Source of the DNA: Haematococcus lacustris | Lineage: Eukaryota > Chlorophyta > Chlorophyceae > Chlamydomonadales > Haematococcaceae | Direction of reading: 5' to 3' | Length of the DNA stretch: 64,000 nt | Assembly (NCBI GenBank): GCA_030144725.1 | Contig: JASKMD010000029.1 | Coordinates: 14,480,280 to 14,544,279 of the forward strand | Shown here: in pieces, positions 50,219 through 60,448 of the stretch | How the letters are laid out: each line of letters begins with the position of its first letter | Position numbering within the stretch: position 1 is the first letter of the stretch | Notes under the pieces: generated by a model | Database searches by the model: none | The model's input: the letters and a program-made list of their open reading frames with translations, nothing else | What the model was told of the DNA's origin: nothing | Made by a program: the position numbers and the translations under genes

Positions 50219-53200
50219 CCAGAGGCATGGGACGAAGACTGAACCTGCCTATTCCTGGTCTGGGTAGTCTGTCAATGAGCTCTAGTTGCTGTTGATGCCA
50301 CATGTGGGAGCCTGGCTCATATCTGGCTGTAAGGCTGACTTGCTCTGGCTCACTGACATCTTGCTCGGGTCCACTGCTGCTGTCTTGCTGTGTTCCTAAT
50401 CCATCCAAGGGTCTAGACCGTGGTCGCTGTGCACTGCTGCCAGGTCTGCTGATGTTGTTGCTGCTGCTGCTGCTGCTGCTCCCACTGTCACCAGAGCCAC
50501 TGCTGCTGGTCTGCTGCAGACTGTTGCCCCCCTCAGCAGGGGCTGCTGGAATCAAAGACTCAGCAGGGGGTGTTGGGCTGGGTGGGAGGGGTAAGAGAAG
50601 CACAGGCTAGGCTGGCTGACCCTGCTGGCGAGTAGGCTGCAGGACTGACAGCTCGTCAAACACTATGTCTTTGCTGCATGTTTCTCTACCGTTGACCAGT
50701 ACCCTGTAAGCCTTCGAGCCAGGTTCGTAGCCTATGAACAGACCCTCAACAGACTTGGCCTGCAGCTTGCTGCGCTGGTGATCAGGAACATGGAGCCAGA
50801 CTCTGCAGCCAAACACTCTGAGACCTGACAGATCAGGTTTGACACCGTAGAAGGCCTCCCAAGGTGTGAGTGGCTGGCCTGACACAGGTAGCAGGCATCT
50901 GACATGATTGGCAAACTTGACAGCATGTGCTCAGAAGCTGAGTGAGATGTCGGCTGAGTGAATGATGCTGCGAGCTTTCTCAAAGATGGTTCTGTTCAGG
51001 CGTTCAGCTGCACCGTTCTGCTGGGGGCTATAAGGGGCTGAGTGCTGGTGGACTATGCCCTTGCTGGCACAGTACTCTCTCATGCGGCTGTTGACGTACT
51101 CTGTGCCATTGTCTGTTCGGATGGCCTTGCAGCGGTAACCTGACTGGGTCTCAAGCTCTTCAATGACTGACTTAACTATGTCTGGCACTTGAGCCTTGCT
51201 GCTGATGGGCACACACACAGACAGCTTGGTGTGTTCATCAAGGAAAGTAGCCACATACAGGCTGCCGTCTCTGGCTCTGGCATGCATGGGGCCACAGACA
51301 TCCATGTGAATCAGCCCTAGGGGAGCTGTCACTGGTGCTGCATTGGGGGGTGGTCCTGCAAATGCGACATTCTTGTGCTGTTTGCCCTTGACGCAGCCCA
51401 CACACACAGCTGGATCTGAGGCAGCTGCTCGGAATTGTGCAGCTGTGACAGGTACTCCTGACACCATGCCAGCTGACTGCATGCGTGCTAGAGCATCATA
51501 GGAGGTATGACACAGGCGCTGGTGCCACACCTGAGGAGAGTTGGAGGTGGCGCTGTTGGCAGAGGGCGCAGCCACGTTGGTCAGAGGCTCCAGCCGTACC
51601 CTGTTGTCTGGCTGTAGGGCTGATTGCTGGATGTGGTATAGCTGCTCCTGCTCCGAGTCAGTGTCAGGGCCATCTGGCATGGGAACAGCTGCCAGGATGT
51701 AAGAGTTTCTGACTTTGTGTGCGTTGACCCTGAGCATGCTGCCAAACTGATTGCAGCTGATCTGGCACACATCTCCTCGGAATAGAAAGCTGCTGCCGTC
51801 GTCTGTTGCAGCTGTCACTGAGATGAAGTTTTGCTTGCTGTCAGGGACATACAAGGCATGGCTGAGGAACCAGGAGCCACGCTTGGTGCTGAGGAACACA
51901 CTGCCTGACCCAACTGCCCAGACCCTGTGGCCTTCAGCTGCCAGCCTTACAGGCCTGTGTTTGTCTGGCGCAAAGGGAGTGTAGTTGTAGAAGAACTGCA
52001 GGTCTTTCAGGATGTGCTGTGAGGCACCTGAGTCAATGCAGAAGGGGCTGTACAGGTCGCTGTTGAAGTTCAGTCTGGGCTGCACCATCTGCATGAGGAC
52101 ATCATCAAGGTCATCATCATCATCATCAGCAGCAGCAGTGGAGCAGGTGAACAGGCTGGCTCCCCTGGATGGGCTCTGAGCTGCTGCCCTGCCAGGGGTC
52201 TGGGCCCTGCCTCTGCTGGGGCTGGAAGTCCTGGCTGGGCTAGAGCTCCTGCCTGGGCTGGGTCGCCTGCCTGGGCTGCTGGGCCTGGCAGGGTTGCTGA
52301 ACAGGGTCTTCATGCGGTTGCGCTGATCCCTGTCAAAGGTGAAACATTCAGACATGATGTGGCCAGGCTTAGCACAGTAGTTGCAGGTTAGGTGAGCATG
52401 TGAGCTGACATCCCTGGTGGACCTGTCAGGTGATTGTGCTCTGGCCTGCTGCTGCTGTGTTGTGCTCTGTTGCTCACGAGACTGCTGAGGTACCCTGAGC
52501 CTGCCCCTGCCCCCCTGTCCGCCTGAACTACCAGCCCCCTGGCTGTCAGAAGGGGAGGAGAAGGACCAGAGTGAGGATGAGGAGGTGCTGAGCTGCTGCT
52601 GCATCTGCTTGCTGAGTAGGTCTGCCTCCTTTTGCAGTAGCACACGCTTGATGCGCTCAACAGTGAGGTCAGCGCTGGTTTGATCATAGCGCAGTCTCTC
52701 GACCGTGCCCTCATACTCAGACGGCAGGGCTGCCAGAATGGCCAGCACGACTGTGGACTCAGAGGTTTCACAGCTGCATGCTTCGAGCTCTGATAGCAGC
52801 TGCTGCAGACGCGCGTAGAAGCGCGCTACTGACTCGCCGGGTTCCATGCGCAGGAGGCTGAGTTGCTGCTGCAGCTGCGACTGTCGCGCAACTGACGATT
52901 GGGTGATTTGAGATTCGAGGGTCTGCCAGGCGTCCTCCGCTGAGTTTGCGTTCTTGACAGTGAAGATGTGGAGGTTGGAGACGTGCCGCTGGATAAAGGC
53001 TTTGGCTTTGCGATCCAGTGCGCTGTCCGCGCGAGATCTGGCTAGCTCAGCGGCATACGTCGTCTGCTCTTGCTGAGTGGCGTTGGCTGCTGGCGCGGTG
53101 GGTAAGGGGGTGACGCCGTCGTCGACGACGGACCAGAGGCCTGCTTCGATTAGCAGGCCTTCGGTGCGGATGCTCCAAATTGGCCAGTTGTCGTCATCGA

Positions 53201-53243
53201 GAATGGTGGCTTGATTGCCAGAGGCTGAAGGAGAAGTTGCCAT
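50219..53243 (-). pseudogene. Ty1/copia gag-pol, copy 1 (truncated, two nonsense codons)
   Basis: ATG at 53243. Gag region (DNWPIWSIRTEGLLIEAGLW), CCHC knuckle CNYCAKPGHIMSEC (about residues 288-301), aspartic protease CIDSGASQH (about 401-409), pre-integrase zinc region (VWHQRLCHTSYDALARM, CVGCVKGKQHK), integrase core with D (HMDVCG, about 646), D (RTDNGTEYV) and E (NGAAERLNRT). The frame is stopped by TGA at 50933-50931, where copy 2 has Trp (SLSFWAHAVKF), and by TAG at 50609-50607, where copy 2 has Gln. The RT and RNase H half is missing, lost in or beyond the gap. Confidence 0.92.
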
Positions 53244-53309
53244 CGCTGATCGACTGGGCTGTCAACCACACGAACCCTAGCCAGCAACTTACTGGAGTCC
53301 TATCGCGCG

Positions 53310-53330
53310 TCAGCGCGTGGGCCCATAACC
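53310..53330 (-). other. Copia primer-binding site, half-tRNA-iMet type (copy 1)
   Basis: Next to the LTR end. The plus strand AGCGCGTGGGCCCATAACC resembles the anticodon arm of eukaryotic initiator tRNA-Met (GGGCCCATAACC), so the element strand could pair with a tRNA-iMet cleaved in its anticodon loop, as described for Drosophila copia and Ty5. The match was made by eye from memory of tRNA-iMet. Confidence 0.6.
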
Positions 53331-53602
53331 TGTTGGAAGAGCACGGGCAGACGCGGACACCAGTTCAGGGTAGTTACATTGATCTGCCACAACTGCTAGC
53401 GCGCAACCTTGCGTAACCTTGCGCCTACCTGTTGGAAGAGCACGGGCAGACGCGGACACCAGTTCAGGGTGCCTACGACTGCCAGGTGTCTGCCCTAAAT
53501 ACGGCAGTCACACTCGCACTCATCGCGGCCGGGCCGCTGGCAGGCACACCCTACAATCCCGGTGCTTGATCTCAACTGCACCGGGAGGGTATGCAACTAA
53601 CA
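53331..53602 (-). mobile_element. Copia LTR, copy 1 (272 bp)
   Basis: Bounded by TGTTGGAAG...CAACTAACA, with TGTT/AACA ends, and located between the PBS and gypsy integrase sequence. It contains a 43-bp internal direct repeat beginning CCTGTTGGAAGAGCACGG (53329 and 53429). Its sequence is the same as the LTR at 56592-56863. Confidence 0.75.
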
Positions 53603-53677
53603 GTGCCAAGTGAACAAGTCAAGTGCCAAGAAGCCTGCTGGCCTGCCGCAACCGCTGCCCATACCTGAGAGACCGTG
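53603..53677 (+). pseudogene. 75-bp duplicate of gypsy integrase start
   Basis: Same as 56864-56939 apart from one base (CCGCAA versus CTGCAA); encodes the SSAKKPAG...PIPERPW segment. It ends abruptly at GACCGTGGGA, where copia sequence resumes. This is the downstream end of the first tandem-duplication unit. Confidence 0.85.
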
Positions 53678-56504
53678 GGACCGTGGTCGCTGTGCACTGC
53701 TGCCAGGTCTGCTGATGTTGTTGCTGCTGCTGCTGCTGCTGCTCCCACTGTCACCAGAGCCACTGCTGCTGGTCTGCTGCAGACTGTTGCCCCCCTTAGC
53801 AGGGGCTGCTGGAATCAAAGACTCAGCAGGGGGTGTTGGGCTGGGTGGGAGGGGTAAGAGAAGCACAGGCTGGGCTGGCTGACCCTGCTGGCGAGTAGGC
53901 TGCAGGACTGACAGCTCGTCAAACACTATGTCTTTGCTGCATCTTTCTCTACCGTTGACCAGTACCCTGTAAGCCTTCGAGCCAGGTTCGTAGCCTATGA
54001 ACAGACCCTCAACAGACTTGGCCTGCAGCTTGCTGCGCTGGTGATCAGGAACATGGAGCCAGACTCTGCAGCCAAACACTCTGAGACCTGACAGATCAGG
54101 TTTGACACCGTAGAAGGCCTCCCAAGGTGTGAGTGGCTGGCCTGACACAGGTAGCAGGCATCTGACATGAATGGCAAACTTGACAGCATGTGCCCAGAAG
54201 CTGAGTGAGATGTCGGCTGAGTGAATGATGTTGCGAGCTTTCTCAAAGATGGTTCTGTTCAGGCGTTCAGCTGCACCGTTCTGCTGGGGGCTATAAGGGG
54301 CTGAGTGCTGGTGGACTATGCCCTTGCTGGCACAGTACTCTCTCATGCGGCTGTTGACGTACTCTGTGCCATTGTCTGTTCGGATGGCCTTGCAGCGGTA
54401 ACCTGACTGGGTCTCAAGCTCTTCAATGACTGACTTAACTATGTCTGGCACTTGAGCCTTGCTGCTGATGGGCACACACACAGACAGCTTGGTGTGTTCA
54501 TCAAGGAAAGTAGCCACATACAGGCTGCCGTCTCTGGCTCTGGCATGCATGGGGCCACAGACATCCATGTGAATCAGCCCTAGGGGAGCTGTCACTGGTG
54601 CTGCATTGGGGGGTGGTCCTGCAAATGCGACATTCTTGTGCTGTTTGCCCTTGACGCAGCCCACACACACAGCTGGATCTGAGGCAGCTGCTCGGAATTG
54701 TGCAGCTGTGACAGGTACTCCTGACACCATGCCAGCTGACTGCATGCGTGCTAGAGCATCATAGGAGGTATGACACAGGCGCTGGTGCCACACCTGAGGA
54801 GAGTTGGAGGTGGCGCTGTTGGCAGAGGGCGCAGCCACGTTGGTCAGAGGCTCCAGCCGTACCCTGTTGTCTGGCTGTAGGGCTGATTGCTGGATGTGGT
54901 ATAGCTGCTCCTGCTCCGAGTCAGTGTCAGGGCCATCTGGCATGGGAACAGCTGCCAGGATGTAAGAGTTTCTGACTTTGTGTGCGTTGACCCTGAGCAT
55001 GCTGCCAAACTGATTGCAGCTGATCTGGCACACATCTCCTCGGAATAGAAAGCTGCTGCCGTCGTCTGTTGCAGCTGTCACTGAGATGAAGTTTTGCTTG
55101 CTGTCAGGGACATACAAGGCATGGCTGAGGAACCAGGAGCCACGCTTGGTGCTGAGGAACACACTGCCTGACCCAACTGCCCAGACCCTGTGGCCTTCAG
55201 CTGCCACCCTTACAGGCCTGTGTTTGTCTGGCGCAAAGGGAGTGTAGTTGTAGAAGAACTGCAGGTCTTTCAGGATGTGCTGTGAGGCACCTGAGTCAAT
55301 GCAGAAGGGGCTGTACAGGTCGCTGTTGAAGTTCAGTCTGGGCTGCACCATCTGCATGAGGACATCATCAAGGTCATCATCATCATCATCATCAGCAGCA
55401 GTGGAGCAGGTGAACAGGCTGGCTCCCCTGGATGGGCTCTGAGCTGCTGCCCTGCCAGGGGTCTGGGCCCTGCCTCTGCTGGGGCTGGAAGTCCTGGCTG
55501 GGCTAGAGCTCCTGCCTGGGCTGGGTCGCCTGCCTGGGCTGCTGGGCCTGGCAGGGTTGCTGAACAGGGTCTTCATGCGGTTGCGCTGATCCCTGTCAAA
55601 GGTGAAACATTCAGACATGATGGCCAGGCTTAGCACAGTAGTTGCAGGTTAGGTGAGCATGTGAGCTGACATCCCTGGTGGACCTGTCAGGTGATTGTGC
55701 TCTGGCCTGCTGCTGCTGTGTTGTGCTCTGTTGCTCACGAGACTGCTGAGGTAGCCTGAGCCTGCCCCTGCCCCCCTGTCCGCCTGAACTACCAGCCCCC
55801 TGGCTGTCAGAAGGGGAGGAGAAGGACCAGAGTGAGGATGAGGAGGTGCTGAGCTGCTGCTGCATCTGCTTGCTGAGTAGGTCTGCCTCCTTTTGCAGTA
55901 GCACACGCTTGATGCGCTCAACAGTGAGGTCAGCGCTGGTTTGATCATAGCGCAGTCTCTCGACCGTGCCCTCATACTCAGACGGCAGGGCTGCCAGAAT
56001 GGCCAGCACGACTGTGGACTCAGAGGTTTCACAGCTGCATGCTTCGAGCTCTGATAGCAGCTGCTGCAGACGCGCATAGAAGCGCGCTACTGACTCGCCG
56101 GGTTCCATGCGCAGCAGGCTGAGTTGCTGCTGCAGCTGCGACTGTCGCGCAACTGACGATTGGGTGAACTGAGATTCGAGGGTCTGCCAGGCGTCCTCCG
56201 CTGAGTTTGCGTTCTTGACAGTGAAGATGTGGAGGTTGGAGACGTGCCGCTGGATAAAGGCTTTGGCTTTGCGATCCAGTGCGCTGTCCGCGCGAGATCT
56301 GGCTAGCTCAGCGGCATACGTCGTCTGCTCTTGCTGAGTGGCGTTGGCTGCTGGCGCGGTGGGTAAGGGGGTGACGCCGTCGTCGACGACGGACCAGAGG
56401 CCTGCTTCGATTAGCAGGCCTTCGGTGCGGATGCTCCAAATTGGCCAGTTGTCGTCATCGAGAATGGTGGCTTGATTGCCAGAGGCTGAAGGAGAAGTTG
56501 CCAT
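53678..56504 (-). pseudogene. Ty1/copia gag-pol, copy 2 (truncated, frameshifted)
   Basis: Same domain order as copy 1, with ATG at 56504. A 2-bp deletion relative to copy 1 at 55617-55622 (ACATGATGGCC versus ACATGATGTGGCC) shifts the frame inside the CCHC knuckle (KPGHHV, then stop), splitting it into a gag frame 56504-55611 and a protease-integrase frame reading on from about 55618 to the duplication junction. The positions stopped in copy 1 are Trp and Gln here, so integrase is intact at least to SLSFWAHAVKF and beyond. Its 3' end is cut off at the duplication junction. Confidence 0.92.
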
Positions 56505-56570
56505 CGCTGATCGACTGGGCTGTCAACCACACGAACCCTAGCCAGCAACTTACTGGAGTCCTATCGCGCG

Positions 56571-56591
56571 TCAGCGCGTGGGCCCATAACC
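56571..56591 (-). other. Copia primer-binding site, half-tRNA-iMet type (copy 2)
   Basis: Same sequence and reasoning as the copy at 53310-53330, immediately next to the second LTR. Confidence 0.6.
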
Positions 56592-56863
56592 TGTTGGAAG
56601 AGCACGGGCAGACGCGGACACCAGTTCAGGGTAGTTACATTGATCTGCCACAACTGCTAGCGCGCAACCTTGCGTAACCTTGCGCCTACCTGTTGGAAGA
56701 GCACGGGCAGACGCGGACACCAGTTCAGGGTGCCTACGACTGCCAGGTGTCTGCCCTAAATACGGCAGTCACACTCGCACTCATCGCGGCCGGGCCGCTG
56801 GCAGGCACACCCTACAATCCCGGTGCTTGATCTCAACTGCACCGGGAGGGTATGCAACTAACA
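56592..56863 (-). mobile_element. Copia LTR, copy 2 (272 bp)
   Basis: Same as 53331-53602. It is followed at 56864 by gypsy coding sequence, showing copia inserted within the gypsy integrase zinc-binding region (frame CQVNKSSAKKPAG). Confidence 0.75.
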
Positions 56864-58088
56864 GTGCCAAGTGAACAAGTCAAGTGCCAAGAAGCCTGCT
56901 GGCCTGCTGCAACCGCTGCCCATACCTGAGAGACCGTGGGACAGCGTGTCAATGGACCGCATAGTGAAGCTACCTGCAAGTGGGCCCAACAAATATGACT
57001 CAATATTAGTGTTGGTGGACAGACTAACAAAGATGATTCACCTGGTGAAGACCTGGGAGAGCATGACTGCCACACAGTATGCCAAGCTGTTCCTTGAGCA
57101 TGTGTTCCGGCTGCATGGGATGCCAAGGAGTGTGGTCAGTGACAGAAGACCCCAGTTCCACAACAAATTCTGGGCTGAGGTGACCAAGCTGCTCCAGGTC
57201 CAGGTGAACCTATCCAGCGCCTACCACCCTGAAACAGATGGCCAAACAGAGCGAGTTAACCGGGTGATTGAGGAAATGCTGAGGCACTTCATCAGGCCTG
57301 ACCAGCGGGACTGGGCGGAGTACTTACCTCTGGTGGAGTTCGCCATCAATAATGCCTGGCAGGAGTCGGTCCGCAGTACGCCCTTCTACCTGAACTATGG
57401 CTATCACCCGCGGCTGGCTGAGCTGCTCGACCTGCCGCAGAAGGTGCCGCAGGCGCATGACTTTGTTAAGGGCATGAAGAAGGCGGTTGAACAGGCGAGG
57501 CAGTGCCTAGCGCGGGCGCAGAAGCGCATGAAGTCATATCAGGATAACAAACGGCGTGAAGTACTTTACCTGCCTAGTGACATGGTGCTGCTGAGCACAC
57601 AGAACATGAGGGGTAAGGCTAACCAGCCTGGAGTCCGTAAGCTAAAGCCTCGCTATGTGGGCCCCTTCAGTGTGCAGTACATGGTGGGCAAGGCAGCTGT
57701 GAAGCTGTGGCTGCCAGATGAGTGGTCTCGACTCCACAACGTGTTTCATGTGTCCTTGGTGAAGCCCTATCACACAGATGCTTCAGGGGCAGTGCCTGGG
57801 CTGGCTGGACCACCTCCTGTGCAGTGGCTAGATGGAGAGCCCCAATACACAGTGGAGAAGGTGGTGGGCCACAGGCTGGAGCCCAACAAAGGCAAGCGCA
57901 AGGGCAAGTGCAAGAAGAGAAGGCTTGAGTTCCTGGTCAAGTGGCAAGGACACGGTGACGAGCTGGTGGGCTGCCAAGAGTTGTTGGCCAGGTACCTGAC
58001 AGAGCACAACCTGAGTGCCGAGGCTGAGGAGGCGGCTGATGGCGAGGCTGAAGCTAAGGTTGATGTTGAGGCTGAGGCCCAGGCCTGA
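56864..58088 (+). pseudogene. Ty3/gypsy integrase with chromodomain (5' part removed by copia insertion)
   Basis: Open frame from the copia LTR border to TGA at 58088. The end of the zinc-binding region (SSAKKPAGLLQPLPIPERPW) is followed by the DDE core: SMDRIVKLP, VVSDRRPQFHNKFW, HPETDGQTERVNRVIEEML. The usual SDRD is SDRR here, but the catalytic D and E are kept. Next come the GPY/F-like region (KLKPRYVGPFSVQYMVGKAA, SRLHNVFHVSLVKPYH) and a chromodomain (YTVEKVVGHR, RRLEFLVKWQGHGDELVGCQ). The acidic repeat EAEEAADGEAEAKVDVEAEA ends the protein. Protease, RT and RNase H of this element are not in the window, so it is a 3' half. Confidence 0.93.
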
Positions 58089-58200
58089 TGGTAGAGGCAT
58101 GGTTGGAACTCAGACACCTAGCGCTAGTGTGGGCGCGAGTGATGGCACAATGTGCCTGAGCGGGGCAACACCACAGTGGTCAGCTGAGGACAGCTGAGCC

Positions 58201-58213
58201 AGGTGGGGGGGAA
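58201..58213 (+). other. Gypsy polypurine tract
   Basis: AGGTGGGGGGGAA immediately precedes the TG of the putative 3' LTR, as expected for plus-strand priming. Confidence 0.75.
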
Positions 58214-58385
58214 TGTTACGTGACCATGTAAGGCTAAGCTAATGCCGGTTGAAAGATCTGGATCTCCCCTGTGAGAAGTGTGATGTGGTGAGGTGATCTG
58301 AGGCCGGGTTCGATTCCCGGGCAGACTTCCTGACAACGCCCAGTCTGTCACGGAGAACTCAATCACCGCCACTCATCACGCAACA
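58214..58385 (+). mobile_element. Gypsy 3' LTR (172 bp) containing a tRNA T-arm-like sequence
   Basis: Begins TGTTACGTG and ends CACGCAACA, an imperfect 9-bp inverted terminal repeat with TG..CA ends, right after the polypurine tract. Positions 58304-58320 (CCGGGTTCGATTCCCGG) form a perfect tRNA T-arm (5-bp stem, 7-nt loop) and match the RNA polymerase III B box; the rest does not fold as a tRNA. The LTR length is inferred from its ends because there is no second copy. Confidence 0.65.
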
Positions 58386-58390
58386 GTTGG

Positions 58391-59180
58391 TTGCCGACCG
58401 AGGCCCTGGCGCCTCCTAGGCCTGATTGGCTTAAGCACGCCAAGTTGTGTCCCAGCTTTGAGGGAGAGGACGTAGAAGGCTGGTGGGAAGCGTCGGGAGG
58501 GCTGCTGGAGTTTCCTTTCAGCCCGGATCAGGAGCGCGAGCTTGAGGCCGTGCGCCTACGCATTGCTGGTAACTTGTGGCTGCCGCAGTTTTCTAGAGAT
58601 GTCGGGCGGCAGTACAACCAGATTATCTGATACTTTCTTTGAGCAGCTTGCTAACGTAGCGGGTAACCGCGCAGCTGCTGCAAAGTTGTTGCAAGACGCT
58701 GGCCTTGTGCGTTTCCGTCCAGGAATGATGAGCGAAGGAGGTCAGGGTGACGTTCCGATTTCGCGCGATGTGGTGAGCGGTGAGGAGCTATGCAGAATGC
58801 GTGCAGAGCTTGAGGCTCGTGAAAGAGAGGTGGAAGCCCGGGAGAGGGCAGCGCGAGAGGCACGTGTGGCAAGTGAGGCCCGCGTTGCGAATGAGGCCCG
58901 TGGGGCAGTGGCAGGCCCAGTGAGTGGCTCAATGGGAGGCTCAGCTGGAGCTGGTACAAGTGCGCAACACGCGGTTGCGGCGGCGAATGTGCATGGAGCC
59001 GCATTTCTGGGTGCTGGCATTGAGGCGAGTGCACGGAAGAGCACACCGCAGTGTGTTGTGAGAACCACCATGAACTTGCCTGAACCGTGGACACTAGAGG
59101 ACTCTGCACGCTCACGTGAGTTTGACTCAGGATGTCCCAACATGGGGTTGGTAATCTTCATGCAACTTCTCGCTACATAG
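58391..59180 (+). pseudogene. Gag-like coiled-coil frame, frameshifted
   Basis: Two overlapping frames: 58391-58630 (KLCPSFEGEDVEGWWEASGG, QERELEAVRLRIAGNLWLPQ) and its continuation in another frame from about 58640 to 59180 (TFFEQLANVAGNRAAAAKLL, then a coiled coil of AELEAREREVEARERAAREA). It ends MNLPEPWTLEDS... before a stop. A tRNA-binding or zinc motif is not seen. The location between gypsy parts suggests Gag of another retroelement; this is inference. Confidence 0.4.
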
Positions 59181-60441
59181 TGCACCGATTTCGGTAGCGT
59201 TTGTTGCATTGGCACCTGCGAATTACTCCGCATCTACTGGCAAGCGGCGAGTTAATCCTTGCATCGGAGCCCATGCCGGCGCAAGCGAGCGCGGACACAC
59301 CTCAGCTGCTCACAACCGATTGCTATAGTGGTATGTAACGGCATCAGTGATGGAGCTGCGCCTGCTATCGAGCCAGAAGTACAATCTAAATTCAGCCCGC
59401 CAGGCTTGCTTCGCGAGCCTTTCATTGGTGCAGGCGGTGTCGGAAGACCGTCGTGGGGCCAGTGATAACTGGACATTGCATCAAACGCGCAGGGTTATGT
59501 GGAAGGTGCGTTCCTCTCTCACGCCAGTCACACAGAAAAGTACCTCCTTGCAAATCGGCATGTTGTAAGCTGACCACTGTGACTTTTTTGAATATCGAGT
59601 TATTAAACTGTTCGTAACTCTACGACACAGCTACTGGAAAAGAAAGCACGGCAGTTCATCAATCAGGCCCGCCGTAATTGACTTTGGCGTGACCCGACTC
59701 TGCCTTGCAGAGTTGACTAGCCTACTCCGACCGCCTAGACCCTGCCCCCTCGCACCCCCTTGCAGCCCCACCACCTCCCAGCCCCCGCAGAAGCTTCCCA
59801 GTCCCCCCCTGCCCCCCGCCCACCTCCCACCCCTCCCACCCCCTCCTACCCCCTCCCCCCCCCTCTCAGCCCCTCCCACCCCCTCCCACCTCCTCTCAGC
59901 CCCTCCCACCCCTACTCAGCCCCTCCCACCCCCTCTCAGCCCCTCCCACCCCCTCCCAGCCCCCTCACTGCCCCGCCACCCCCTCCCACCCCCTCCCACC
60001 CCTTCCCACCCCTTCCTGGTGCCGCCCCTGACCTGCCCCCCACTCCTGCTGCACCCCCTGGGCAGCAGCAGGCAGCTGGTGCTGGTGCCGCCCCTGACCT
60101 GCCCCCCCCTCCTGCTGCACCCCCCTGGCAGCAGCAGGCAGCTGGTGCTGGTGCCGCTCCTGACCTGCCCCCCCCTCCTGCTGCACCCCCCTGGCAGCAG
60201 CAGGCAGCTGGTGCTGGTGCTTCCCCTGGGCTGCCCACCCCTCCAGCTGAGCAGCAGGGGGTCAGGGCGGAGTTGGACACAAGCTCGACACGCAAGCGGA
60301 GGGCGGGCGGGAGGGATCGGACCCAACATATCGAGCAAGGTAACGTAGCAATGGCCCACACACCTTGAGTGGCCTTACCGAGTGGCCAGGTAGTAGGTAC
60401 TACTCACGTAGCGGTCAAGCAATGCAGCAGCCTTGTATACT
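59134..60441 (+). repeat. Tandem repeat unit A of about 1.3 kb
   Basis: Begins CCCAACATGGGGTTGGTAAT and ends CCTTGTATACTTC; repeated with divergence as unit B (60449-61633). Inside, a plus-strand Pro-rich open segment contains 66-bp repeats (PDLPPPPAAPPWQQQAAG) and the frame GVRAELDTSSTRKRRAGGRD, followed by GTAACG. Minus-strand frames over the same C-rich DNA are artefacts. The element type is unknown. Confidence 0.8.
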
Positions 60442-60448
60442 TCAGGAG

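Larger units (their letters stand above)
50414..56939. repeat. 3.26-kb direct tandem duplication (units 50414-53677 and 53678-56939)
   Basis: Each unit runs from the copia pol linker (CCGTGGTCGCTGTGCACTG) through copia gag and LTR to the first 75 bp of the gypsy integrase fragment. I counted about fourteen differences by eye over 3.26 kb, including indels. At the junction 53666-53690, GAGACCGTGGGA is followed directly by CCGTGGTCGCTG, a join with about 2 bp of overlap. The duplication therefore happened after copia had inserted in gypsy, and is not a retrotransposition event. Confidence 0.85.

Noticed and set aside
51485..51984. Plus-strand frames opposite copia (also 54748-55247)
   Set aside because: Antisense shadows of the copia polyprotein; they recur in both duplicated units.
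58257..58330. A true tRNA gene
   Set aside because: Only the T-arm is convincing. The expected acceptor stem and D-arm do not pair, and the location is inside a gypsy LTR.
59689..60361. Pro-rich and Gly-rich frames on both strands
   Set aside because: C-rich low-complexity DNA opens several frames at once; only the plus-strand frame ending in GVRAELDTSSTRKRR looks protein-like, and it was not called as a gene.
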